Positions 1-7,480 of a stretch of DNA of 9,914 nt are shown here, piece by piece. The notes under the pieces are model-generated. The model saw only the letters and a list, made by a program, of their open reading frames with translations. It searched no databases and had not been told where the DNA came from. How positions within the stretch are numbered: position 1 is the stretch's first letter; each line of letters opens with the position of its first letter. This DNA is from Acidobacteriota bacterium (lineage in GTDB: Bacteria; Acidobacteriota; Terriglobia; Acidiferrales; UBA7541), in contig QHYF01000046.1 in NCBI GenBank assembly GCA_003224075.1, positions 1 to 9,914 on the forward strand, written 5' to 3'. The translations under genes were made by a program, and so were the position numbers.

Positions 1-759
1 ATCTTCGGCAATCAGAAGGAAGCGGATAGCGCGGTGTTGAATGCAGATGATCCCGCAAGCACTCCTTACGCGCCAACGAGGCCGCAAGTGTACTGGTTCA
101 GCCGGAAGCAACGCGTGGCGCAAGGTGCGTTCGTCCGGGATCACCAAATTGTCTTCCGTCAGAACGGGGAAGAAATGGCGGTACTGAAACTCCAGGAGAT
201 TCCTCTTGTGGGTGGGCACAACGTGGAGAACGTGCTGGCTGCGGTGACAACGACGCGCATCGCCGGGGCCAATCCAGCAGCCATCGCCAAAGGTGTGCGC
301 TCGTTCGCTGGCGTCGAGCATCGCCTCGAGTTCGTCGCGGAGGTTGGCGGCGTCCGCTATTTTAACGATTCGAAAGCGACCAATGTGGATGCCACGCTGA
401 AAGCACTGGATGCTTTTCCGGGAAGGATCCTGATCATTCTTGGCGGGAAGGACAAAGGCAGCGATTACACGGTTCTGCGAAAGCCATTGCGGGAGAAGGC
501 CATCCTTGCGCTCCTGATTGGCGCGGCGGCTGACAAAATCGAGAAGCAGATTGAGGGAAGCGTGGCCATCGAGGGCGCCGGCACAATCGAGCGCGCTGTC
601 GAGATCGCTTCACATGCCGCGCGGCCCGGCGATGTCGTGCTTCTCGCCCCGGCCTGCGCCAGCTTCGACCAGTTTCAGAATTTTGAGCACCGGGGGCGCG
701 TATTCAAGGACCTGGTGCATCAATTGGAACGGCAGGCGGCGAGCACAACTTCTGCATGA
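1..759 (+). CDS. murD: UDP-N-acetylmuramoyl-L-alanine--D-glutamate ligase, C-terminal part (5' end outside window)
   Basis: Cytoplasmic Mur ligase that adds D-glutamate to UDP-MurNAc-L-Ala using ATP. The frame is open from base 1 (IFGNQ...VLNADDP), so the gene enters from the left and the TTG at 34 is not a real start. 252 codons of an expected roughly 450 are present: the end of the central ATPase domain and the whole C-terminal domain. Visible family signatures are GGHNVENVLAA (from about 208), the EHRLEF segment, NDSKATN (from 364), LGGKDKGSDY (from about 439) and ACASFDQFQNFEHRG (from about 650). The P-loop and the lysine that becomes carbamylated lie upstream of the window. It ends with TGA 12 bases before ftsW, in the same direction, so the two are probably cotranscribed. 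Identity is secure from the motifs and the cluster position. Confidence 0.96.
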   Translation: MFGNQKEADSAVLNADDPASTPYAPTRPQVYWFSRKQRVAQGAFVRDHQIVFRQNGEEMAVLKLQEIPLVGGHNVENVLAAVTTTRIAGANPAAIAKGVRSFAGVEHRLEFVAEVGGVRYFNDSKATNVDATLKALDAFPGRILIILGGKDKGSDYTVLRKPLREKAILALLIGAAADKIEKQIEGSVAIEGAGTIERAVEIASHAARPGDVVLLAPACASFDQFQNFEHRGRVFKDLVHQLERQAASTTSA

Positions 760-771
760 GGGTGAGCGAAA

Positions 772-1890
772 GTGGCGAGACGCTTGGAGAATGACGGCTG
801 GCTCTTCGGAGTGACGCTGACGCTCTGCCTGTTGGGCGCGGTGATGATTTATAGCGCCTCGGCGGTGACCGCGGAACACCAATACGGGCGATCTTATATT
901 TTTCTTCTACGCCAGGCGGCTTGGCTGGTGATTGGCCTTTTCGGCATGTTCGCGCTCATGCGCACCGATTACCGCAAGCTGCGCGAGCCTGCCGTCGTTT
1001 ACACCGTGGTTTGCCTCGTTTTGCTGATGCTCGTCGGCACTTTTTTCCTGGATAAGTCTCACGCCACGCACCGCTGGATCAAGCTTGGCCCGGTGAACAT
1101 CCAGCCCTCGGAACTGGCGAAGCTCGCCGTGATCCTCTACCTGGCGTGGTTCCTCGATCTCAAGCGGCGCGGCAAGGCGCAGATGGAATTCAGCAAGGAA
1201 GACTTTCTGCAGTCCATTCTTCCCGCCGCGGGACCAATTCTGATCTGCGTGATTCTGATTCTCTTGCAGCCCGATCTCGGCACGTCCATCGAGGTCGCCC
1301 TGATCGCCGGAGCGATTCTTTACGTCGCCGGCATGTCCTGGAAATGGATCGCTATCAGCGCCGCTGCGGCCATGCCCGTGCTCTATTTGCTTATCACGCA
1401 GGTGTCCTACCGCCAAGCGCGGCTGATGGCCTTCCTGGATCCGACGTCCGACCCGCAAGGCGCGGGATTTCAATTGCTGCAGTCGCTGATCGCCGTCGGT
1501 TCAGGCGGTTTTACAGGGGTGGGCTTGATGGAGAGCAAGCAGAAGCTGTTCTACCTGCCGGAAGCCCACACTGATTTCATCTATGCCGTCATCTGTGAAG
1601 AACTGGGTTTTGTCGGGGCGATGACGGTGGTTGCGCTCTTTGCCGTTTACGGCTGGAGAGGAATGCGCGCTGCGTTTTCGGCGCCGGATGGTTTCGGGCG
1701 TCTGTTGGCGTTGGGCATTACGGCGATGGTGTTGAGTCAGGCGCTGATTAATTTCGCGGTGGTGCTTGGAATGGTGCCGACGAAGGGGATTCCGCTGCCG
1801 TTCATCAGTTATGGCGGATCGAGTTTGCTCGTCATGCTGCTGGCAACTGGCGTGCTGCTGAATATTTCGCAGCAGGCAACAGAAGCATGA
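772..1890 (+). CDS. ftsW: FtsW, SEDS-family septal peptidoglycan glycosyltransferase
   Basis: Polytopic inner-membrane enzyme that polymerises lipid II into glycan strands at the septum together with a class B PBP. The 372-residue product is about the usual core length and has about ten hydrophobic segments. SEDS signatures seen: HRWIKLGPVNIQPSELAKLA (100-119), QPDLGTS (166-172), LPEAHTDFIYAVICEELGF (262-280) and GMVPTKGIPLPFISYGGSS (333-351). Asp268 in the HTDFI motif matches the essential SEDS aspartate. FtsW is preferred over RodA because of the murD/murG context, though the two families share these motifs. The start is GTG at 772: the nearby GTG at 762 runs into a stop at once, and a purine-rich GAGGGTGAG at 758-766 supplies the ribosome site. 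It lies 12 bases after murD and 16 before murG. Confidence 0.96.
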   Translation: MARRLENDGWLFGVTLTLCLLGAVMIYSASAVTAEHQYGRSYIFLLRQAAWLVIGLFGMFALMRTDYRKLREPAVVYTVVCLVLLMLVGTFFLDKSHATHRWIKLGPVNIQPSELAKLAVILYLAWFLDLKRRGKAQMEFSKEDFLQSILPAAGPILICVILILLQPDLGTSIEVALIAGAILYVAGMSWKWIAISAAAAMPVLYLLITQVSYRQARLMAFLDPTSDPQGAGFQLLQSLIAVGSGGFTGVGLMESKQKLFYLPEAHTDFIYAVICEELGFVGAMTVVALFAVYGWRGMRAAFSAPDGFGRLLALGITAMVLSQALINFAVVLGMVPTKGIPLPFISYGGSSLLVMLLATGVLLNISQQATEA

Positions 1891-1906
1891 GGAGCGGAAG
1901 CGCCAA

Positions 1907-2975
1907 GTGAAATTGCTGATTGCAGGCGGCGGCACAGGTGGGCATGTATTCCCGGCGCTGGCGATAGCGAAGGAGTGGATGTCGCGTGGAACGGAGAGAG
2001 AAGTCGTGCTCGTAGGAACAGAACGCGGGATCGAGATGAAGCTGGTGCCCCAGGCTGGGCTACCGCTGGAAACGCTGCGCGTGGCGGGTCTAAAAGGAAA
2101 AGGCGGGGCCACGCTGCTCAAGAATGTGGCCATGCTTGGTCCGGCAATCGTTGACGCGCGGCGCGTTTGGCGTTGGCGGTTACGCCGCGGGGCCGATGCT
2201 GCTCGCGACCTGGCTGGCGCGCGTACCCAATGTCATCTTCGAACCAAACGCCGAGCCGGGTCTCACGAACAAGGTACTGGCGCGAATTTCTGCACGAATC
2301 GCGACTGGCTATGAAATTTCTGCGCGGGTCTGGGGCAAAAAGGCCATCGTTACCGGCTGCCCGGTGCGTTCGGAGTTTTTCTCGATTGCGCCACGCAAGC
2401 CAGAGAAACCGTTTCGACTGCTGATTACCGGAGGCAGCCAGGGAGCGTTGCCAATCAACAGGGTGTTCGTCGACGCCATGGACAGCATAGCAACGCGGAA
2501 AACAGAGCTGGCCATTGTGCACCAGACGGGCGAGCGCGACTACAATGCAGTACGCACTGCGTACGCGCGGCGCGAGATCAACGCGGAGGTAGTCCCTTTC
2601 CTTACGAACATGGCGGAGCGCTTTGCCTGGGCAGACGTGATTGTTTGCCGGGCAGGAGCCATCACCGCAGCGGAAATCGCGGCCTCGGGCCGAGCCGCCG
2701 TCTTCATCCCCTTCGGAAAAGCGACGGACAGCCACCAATTGCGCAACGCGCAGGAAATGTCTCGCGCGGGCGCCGGTCGCCTGATTACCGAGGCGGAACT
2801 TACGGCGCAAAGACTGACCACTGAGATTTTCTCATTTCTCGACCAGCCCCAGGAGATCGAAAAACTGTCCACTGCCGCGCGCCGCCTGGCCCGCCCTCAT
2901 GCTACGCGCGACATTGTGAACTTAATTGAAGAGGCTGCGAACGTGCACGGAAATACCGCGAGGGCAAACTCATGA
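1907..2975 (+). pseudogene. murG: MurG, lipid II-forming GlcNAc transferase, frameshifted by an apparent 29-base deletion
   Basis: MurG transfers GlcNAc from UDP-GlcNAc to lipid I on the inner face of the membrane, making lipid II. The gene starts at GTG 1907 behind GGAAG (1896-1900). Residues 1-86 (GGGTGGHVFPALAIAKEW, then GLKGKGGATLLKN...IVDARR) are read to 2164 in one frame. The homologous product then resumes at 2166 in another frame with FGVGGYAAGPMLLATWL, and continues through FEPNAEPGLTNK, ITGGSQGA, CRAGAITAAEIA, FIPFGKATDSHQLRNA and the C-terminus, 269 residues in all. Against E. coli MurG as I recall it, ten residues (the xPDVV strand before the GxGGY loop) are missing. Ten codons less the leftover G gives 29 bases, which matches the observed frame change. 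The first frame stops at 2314 after unrelated residues. The gene overlaps murC by ATGA. As written it cannot give working MurG; an assembly error is quite possible. Confidence 0.9.
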
Positions 2976-4378
2976 TGGTATCGTTCCGCAATTTTCAGCG
3001 AATTCACCTGGTCGGTATCGGCGGCATCGGCATGAGCGGCATCGCCGAGGTGCTGCTAACGCTTGGCTATTCGGTGTCCGGCTCTGACATCAAACCCTCG
3101 AGTATCACCGAACGGCTGCAAAACCTGGGGGCAACAATCTACGAGGGTCACAAAGCGTCGAATGCCGATGAAGCACACGTCGTGGTGACTTCGTCGGCGG
3201 TAAAGGCGGACAATCCAGAAGTCGTCGAGGCGCACAATCGGAAGATTCCGGTTATTCCACGCGCGGAGATGCTCGCCGAGCTGATGCGGCTGAAATACGG
3301 CATCGCCGTGGCCGGGGCGCACGGGAAAACGACCACGACTTCGATGGTGGCGTCGGTGCTTGCCGCGGCGCACCTTGATCCGACATTTGTGGTTGGGGGC
3401 AGAGTCAATCAGGCGGGCACCACTGCGCGGCTTGGCAAAGGTGAATACTTTGTCGTGGAGGCCGATGAGAGCGACCGCAGCTTCCTGATGCTTGCGCCGG
3501 TCGTCGCTGTCGTGACAACCATCGATCGCGAGCACCTCGACCAGTACAGCTCGCTCGAGGACATTCAGGATGCCTTCCTCCAATTTGTCAATCGTGTCCC
3601 GTTTTACGGCGCGGCGATTCTCTGCATCGATGAACCCAACGTCCAGGCAATCATTCCCAGCGTCAAGCGCCCCATCATTACATACGGGACATCGAGCCAG
3701 GCCGACCTGGTGATCAGCGATGTGAAGCTCGAAGGTTTGAGCAGCGAGTTCCGGCTGACGTACAAAGGTGAAGATCTCGGCTTGTTCCAGCTTGCCCACC
3801 CTCCCGGCATGCACAACGTCCGCAATGCGGCAGCAGCAGCGGCAGTCGCGCTGTACTTGAATGTTCCCTCCGAACTGATCCGCGAAGGGTTGGCGAAGTT
3901 CGCGGGCGTGGGGCGCCGGTTCGACGTCAAAGGTGTGGTAAACGACATAACCGTCGTCGACGACTACGGACACCACCCCGCCGAAATCCGCGCAACGCTC
4001 GAAGCTGCGCGCGGCTGCAAATTCAATCGCCTCTTGGTGCTTTTTCAGCCGCATCGCTACACACGCACCCAGCATCTATGGGATGAATTCTGCCGTGCGT
4101 TCAACCAAGCCGACATTCTCGTGTTGACGGACATCTATGCGGCCAGCGAAACGCCCATCCCGGGCGTGACCAGTGAAGCGCTTGCCGGCGCCATTCGCGA
4201 GGCCGGTCACAAGAATGTCCACTATTTCCGGTCGATGCAGGAAGGCATCGAATTTCTGTTGCGACAAGCGCACCCCGGCGACGCCATTCTGACCATCGGC
4301 GCGGGCAACATCAGCCGCGCGAGCAACGAATTTATGGTTTTGCTGGGAACGGAGCATCCAACGCACCATGCGCATTAA
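2972..4378 (+). CDS. murC: UDP-N-acetylmuramate--L-alanine ligase
   Basis: Cytoplasmic Mur ligase that joins L-alanine to UDP-MurNAc with ATP, the first step of the stem peptide. The 468-residue product has the usual length and full domain order. The N-terminal UDP-binding fold has LVGIGGIGMSGIAE (13-26). The ATPase domain has the P-loop VAGAHGKTTTTS (113-124), EADESDRSF (163-171) and DREHLDQY (185-192), then HNVRNAAAAAAVAL (281-294). Next come RRFDVKG (315-321) and DDYGHHPAEIR (330-340), and FQPHRYTR (358-365) lies in the C-terminal domain. All key residues appear intact. The ATG at 2972 overlaps the murG stop as ATGA; a second ATG follows directly at 2975. GAGGG about eight bases upstream could serve as ribosome site, and coupling to murG translation is likely. 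The 3' end overlaps murB by 11 bases. A long antisense frame (3056-4075) is a GC-rich shadow. Confidence 0.97.
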   Translation: MMVSFRNFQRIHLVGIGGIGMSGIAEVLLTLGYSVSGSDIKPSSITERLQNLGATIYEGHKASNADEAHVVVTSSAVKADNPEVVEAHNRKIPVIPRAEMLAELMRLKYGIAVAGAHGKTTTTSMVASVLAAAHLDPTFVVGGRVNQAGTTARLGKGEYFVVEADESDRSFLMLAPVVAVVTTIDREHLDQYSSLEDIQDAFLQFVNRVPFYGAAILCIDEPNVQAIIPSVKRPIITYGTSSQADLVISDVKLEGLSSEFRLTYKGEDLGLFQLAHPPGMHNVRNAAAAAAVALYLNVPSELIREGLAKFAGVGRRFDVKGVVNDITVVDDYGHHPAEIRATLEAARGCKFNRLLVLFQPHRYTRTQHLWDEFCRAFNQADILVLTDIYAASETPIPGVTSEALAGAIREAGHKNVHYFRSMQEGIEFLLRQAHPGDAILTIGAGNISRASNEFMVLLGTEHPTHHAH

Positions 4379-5276
4379 CGATCCCAAGATCGCCGCTCGC
4401 CTGGGCGAACTCGACGTTGAGCTGGTTCCGGGAACCAGACTCGCAGACCTCACTTCCCTCGGCATTGGTGGCACCACGGACTTGCTCCGCATCCGGAAGT
4501 ACGAAAGCATTCCGGATTTGTTAAACCTCCTTGACGCGAACCACGTCCCGCACAGGTTCCTGGGCGGCGGCTCGAACTTGCTGGTAGGCGACGGCGAACT
4601 ACCGTGGGTAGTCCTGCAGCTCGTTCCTCCCGAGCCTGGCATTATCCTTGAAGGTAATTTTGCGCGCGTGGACGCCGCGGCAGACCTCGGCCGGACGGTC
4701 ACCTTCTGCGCCAAGCACGACCTTGGCGGGATGGAAGGCCTGATCGGTGTTCCAGGCACTGTCGGGGGCGCGCTGCGGATGAACGCCGGCGCCTACGGGA
4801 TGCAAATCGGCGCTTACGTGCGTGAGGTGAAACTCTACCGCGCCGCCGACCACAAAATCGAAATCCTCCAGGGCAATCAAATTTCTTTCGAATACCGACA
4901 TACTTCTTTTGCGCCTGATGATATGATGCTCGCAGTGACGCTGGAACTTCCCTCCAAGCCGTACAAAGAAATTCTTCAAGGGATTCGTATCTGCAACGAA
5001 AAAAGGCGCTCGAGCCAGCCGCTCGGCCAGAGGAGTGCCGGCTGCATCTTCAAGAACCCTCCGGGTGCGTCCGCGGGACGCATGATCGATGATCTTGGGC
5101 TGAAAGGCCTTTCTGTGGGCGACGCGCGGGTCAGCGACCGCCACGCGAATTTCTTCGTGAACGCAGGGAGAGCTTCCGCAAGAGACATGCTGAAGCTGAT
5201 CGCTGACGTGCGTGAGCGAGTGAAGAAGGCTTACGGGGTAACTCTGGAGAACGAGGTGGTTGTTTGGAACGGGTGA
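4368..5276 (+). CDS. murB: UDP-N-acetylenolpyruvoylglucosamine reductase
   Basis: FAD- and NADPH-dependent cytoplasmic enzyme that reduces UDP-GlcNAc-enolpyruvate to UDP-MurNAc, the substrate of MurC next door. The 302-residue length fits a type II MurB. Motifs seen: TSLGIGGTTDLL (29-40), FLGGGSNLLV (64-73), GLIGVPGTVGGALRMNAGAYG (124-144), FEYRHTSF (174-181), SAGCIFKNP (223-231) and LENEVVVW (293-300). Cys226 sits where E. coli and S. aureus MurB carry the general-acid serine. I believe cysteine occurs here in other bacterial MurBs and should be functional. The ATG at 4368 lies inside the end of murC (11-base overlap). The nearest purine-rich site, GGAG at 4351-4354, is rather far away, which suggests translational coupling. 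The gene ends overlapping the ftsQ start region. Confidence 0.96.
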   Translation: MRINDPKIAARLGELDVELVPGTRLADLTSLGIGGTTDLLRIRKYESIPDLLNLLDANHVPHRFLGGGSNLLVGDGELPWVVLQLVPPEPGIILEGNFARVDAAADLGRTVTFCAKHDLGGMEGLIGVPGTVGGALRMNAGAYGMQIGAYVREVKLYRAADHKIEILQGNQISFEYRHTSFAPDDMMLAVTLELPSKPYKEILQGIRICNEKRRSSQPLGQRSAGCIFKNPPGASAGRMIDDLGLKGLSVGDARVSDRHANFFVNAGRASARDMLKLIADVRERVKKAYGVTLENEVVVWNG

Positions 5277-6199
5277 AGGCCATTCAACGTAGTGGGTCTG
5301 CGGCGGCAGAAACCGATTCCTACCGGCCCGAGCTGCTTGCCGACGATGAACCGCGTTATTTGCGCCGCCAGAAGCCCGTCGAAATTCGCCGCAAGAAATT
5401 CAGCGGGAGGGGCTGGCCGTTCTATCGCCGCGTGCTGATTCTGTGCGTGGCCGGTGTCGCGGGAGCGACGGCGGCGTTCTATGGGACAAACTTTCTGCTC
5501 TATTCGCCTTCGATGCTGCTGCTGAAACCGGATCAGATCGAACTGAACGGCAACCACATCGTCAGCCGCGAAGCGGTGCTACAGCAATTTGTTCATGACC
5601 GCAACCGCAGCGTAGTGCGTGTTCCGCTGGACGCCCGCCGCAGCCAATTGGAACAAATTCCCTGGGTCGAGTCCGCCACGGTGCAGCGCATTCTTCCGAA
5701 CCGCATTCGCGTCGAGTTGACCGAGCGCACCCCTGTTGCCTTTGCGAGAAATGGCAACGAACTGGCGCTGATTGACGCGCATGGCGTGGTCCTCGACCGT
5801 CCCCAGGGCGAAGACCTGCAGTTCCCGATTGTCAGCGGCGTTTCCGAAGATTTGCCGCGCGAACAGCGCGAAAAGCGCATGCAGATCTACGGAGAATTCA
5901 TGAAGGACGTTGATCTGGTCCGCGCCGGTTCTTCCGAGAAAGTCAGCGAGATCGACATTTCGAATCCAAAGGATCTGCGCGCGGTTATGACCGGTCTTTC
6001 GGGACCGGCCGATTCGCAAGCCGTGACCATTCATTTTGGTGTGAGCGACTTTACCGGCAAGTTCAAGATGCTTGTCGACAACTTTGCCCAATGGCAGGCG
6101 AATACCGGGCGCGTGCAGTCCATCGATTTACAGTATTCGCGGCAAGTGGTCGTGAATCCCGACACCAGCGCGGGCACGTCCGTGGCGAGAAGAAAATAG
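5264..6199 (+). CDS. ftsQ: FtsQ, POTRA-domain cell division protein
   Basis: Bitopic inner-membrane divisome protein that links the FtsZ ring to the septal synthase through FtsB/FtsL. The 311-residue product has a basic cytoplasmic tail (1-55, rich in Arg/Lys from 31), and one membrane segment at about 57-80 (VLILCVAGVAGATAAFYGT). The periplasmic part begins with a POTRA-type domain (KPDQIELNGNHIVSREAVLQ from 88; PWVESATVQRILPNRIRVELTERTPVAF, 133-160), then an FtsQ beta domain. Sequence conservation in this family is low, so the call rests on this architecture plus the murB/ftsA position. Start choice: TTG 5264 has GAGG (5253-5256) seven bases upstream. GTG 5273 overlaps the murB stop as GTGA but has a poorer ribosome site, and would shorten the protein by three residues. 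ddl, often found between murB and ftsQ, is absent. Confidence 0.92.
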   Translation: MERVKAIQRSGSAAAETDSYRPELLADDEPRYLRRQKPVEIRRKKFSGRGWPFYRRVLILCVAGVAGATAAFYGTNFLLYSPSMLLLKPDQIELNGNHIVSREAVLQQFVHDRNRSVVRVPLDARRSQLEQIPWVESATVQRILPNRIRVELTERTPVAFARNGNELALIDAHGVVLDRPQGEDLQFPIVSGVSEDLPREQREKRMQIYGEFMKDVDLVRAGSSEKVSEIDISNPKDLRAVMTGLSGPADSQAVTIHFGVSDFTGKFKMLVDNFAQWQANTGRVQSIDLQYSRQVVVNPDTSAGTSVARRK

Positions 6200-6219
6200 G
6201 TTTATCGCGGGAGCGGAGC

Positions 6220-7434
6220 TTGGCGAAAAAAGACAAATACCTGGTTGGGTTGGATATCGGCAGCACAAAGACATGTGTCCTGATCGCGGAAATCGAAGAC
6301 GGGGTCGTCAGATTTCTGGCGCTCGGCGCGGCGGAGTCCAAGGGCCTGCGCAAGGGTCTGATTGTTAATCTCGACTCCACCGTTAGTTCGATTCGCCGCG
6401 CCGTCGAGGAAGCCGAGAGCGTGGCGAACGTGCCCGTGGAAGAGGCGGTGATCGGCGTGGCCGGCGCGCACGTGCGCGGCGTAAACAGCCGCGGTGGCAT
6501 CACTCTGGGACAGCGTCCGCGCGACATTGAACGTGATGACGTGCGCCGCGCGGTGGATGCCGCGCGCAACATCACGCTTCCCGAAGACCGCGAAGTTCTG
6601 CACGTCCTTCCACACGAATTCAGAGTGGACGCACAAAATGGCATTCGCGACGCCATCGGCATGGTCGGCCAGCGCCTGGAAGCAAATGTTCACCTTGTGA
6701 CCTCGTCCGTCGCCGCGACTCAGAATCTGGTTACCGCCGCGAACAAGGCCGGCATCCTCATAAGCGACACCGTCCTCGAACCGCTTGCTTCCGCGGAATC
6801 GTCCCTGACTCAAGACGAAAGGGACATGGGCTGCTGCCTGCTGGACGTCGGCGGCGGCACCGCGGAATTGATCGTTTACGGCGGAGGCGTTGTGCGGCAC
6901 ACCAGCGCGGTTCCCATCGGCGGCGACCACTTCACGAATGACCTCGCCGTCGGCTTGCGCACTCCTATTCCCGAAGCAGAGAGGCTCAAGCGCCGCCACG
7001 GCTGTGCCGCTTCCGCGCTCATGAAAGAAGACGGCGCGATCGAGATCGCCAGCGTGGGCGACCGCCCGCCGCGCACGATTTTCGCGCACATGCTAACGGA
7101 CATCATCGAGCCGCGCGCCATGGAATTACTTTCGCTGATCCGCGACGACTTGAAGCGTGCCGGGCTGGATGGCCAGATTCCTGCAGGATTTGTTATGGCG
7201 GGCGGTGGCGCGCGGCTGCATGGGCTCGACGAACTTGCGGAGCATTGCTTCCATTTGCCTGTGCGCATTGGGGAACCAAAGGGCTTGGCTGATCTGCCCG
7301 AACAGGTGGCGCAGCCGGAATATGCAACGATCGTCGGACTTGTATTGTATGGCGCGAAGGCGCGGCGTTCCGCGCCGCAGCGCGGGGGAAATCTGGTATC
7401 AAAATTGAAAGCCATGTTCGCTGGCGCTTCGTGA
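6220..7434 (+). CDS. ftsA: FtsA, actin-like membrane anchor of the Z-ring
   Basis: Actin-fold ATPase that tethers FtsZ to the inner membrane and recruits later divisome proteins. Domain order is normal: LDIGSTKTCVLIAEI (11-25, phosphate 1), the 1C subdomain from about 84 to 163, LLDVGGGTAELIVYGGG (207-223, phosphate 2), GFVMAGGGARLHG (323-335, adenosine motif), and a C-terminal amphipathic helix LVSKLKAMF (392-400) that should bind membrane. The 404-residue length is close to the family norm. I chose TTG 6220 because the conserved sequence begins right after it (MAKKDKYLVGLDIG) and GGAG at 6210-6213 is six bases upstream. The frame stays open back to an ATG at 6091, but that would overlap ftsQ by 109 bases and add 43 residues without family resemblance. 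It begins 20 bases after ftsQ and ends 46 before ftsZ. Confidence 0.95.
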   Translation: MAKKDKYLVGLDIGSTKTCVLIAEIEDGVVRFLALGAAESKGLRKGLIVNLDSTVSSIRRAVEEAESVANVPVEEAVIGVAGAHVRGVNSRGGITLGQRPRDIERDDVRRAVDAARNITLPEDREVLHVLPHEFRVDAQNGIRDAIGMVGQRLEANVHLVTSSVAATQNLVTAANKAGILISDTVLEPLASAESSLTQDERDMGCCLLDVGGGTAELIVYGGGVVRHTSAVPIGGDHFTNDLAVGLRTPIPEAERLKRRHGCAASALMKEDGAIEIASVGDRPPRTIFAHMLTDIIEPRAMELLSLIRDDLKRAGLDGQIPAGFVMAGGGARLHGLDELAEHCFHLPVRIGEPKGLADLPEQVAQPEYATIVGLVLYGAKARRSAPQRGGNLVSKLKAMFAGAS

Positions 7435-7459
7435 CCCAGCCCCGGAGCCGCCCACGAAT

Positions 7460-7477
7460 TTGGAGAAGGTTGGAGAA
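7460..7477 (+). promoter_or_regulatory. Duplicated Shine-Dalgarno element before ftsZ
   Basis: TTGGAGAA occurs twice, at 7460-7467 and 7470-7477, ten bases apart. The second copy puts GGAG (7472-7475) five bases before ATG 7481 and decides that start. TTG 7460 is in the same frame but lies within the first copy and has no comparable site upstream. Whether both copies recruit ribosomes is inference. Confidence 0.6.
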
Positions 7478-7480
7478 AGC

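Noticed and set aside
907..1473. 188-codon open frame on the - strand opposite ftsW
   Set aside because: Antisense to a complete SEDS gene; His- and Arg-rich shadow sequence with no motifs.
2124..2165. Independent start at ATG 2124 for the downstream half of murG as a separate gene
   Set aside because: The residues from 2124 to 2165 (MWPCLVRQSLTRGA) are an out-of-frame reading of the murG sequence that encodes KNVAMLGPAIVDARR in the first frame. The half lacks the first glycine loop and is not a plausible separate protein.
2150..2170. Programmed ribosomal frameshift in murG
   Set aside because: No convincing slippery heptamer is seen, and rejoining the frames would still leave about ten conserved residues missing.
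3056..4075. 339-codon open frame on the - strand opposite murC
   Set aside because: It lies wholly opposite a complete murC with every family motif. Its translation is rich in Arg, His and Asp without recognisable motifs. It is a shadow of GC-rich codon use.
6091..6219. Upstream extension of ftsA to ATG 6091
   Set aside because: It would overlap ftsQ by 109 bases and add 43 residues without resemblance to FtsA. TTG 6220 has a well-placed GGAG and the conserved N-terminus.
6202..7089. 295-codon open frame on the - strand opposite ftsA
   Set aside because: Antisense to intact ftsA; no recognisable protein features and the same shadow composition as other antisense frames here.
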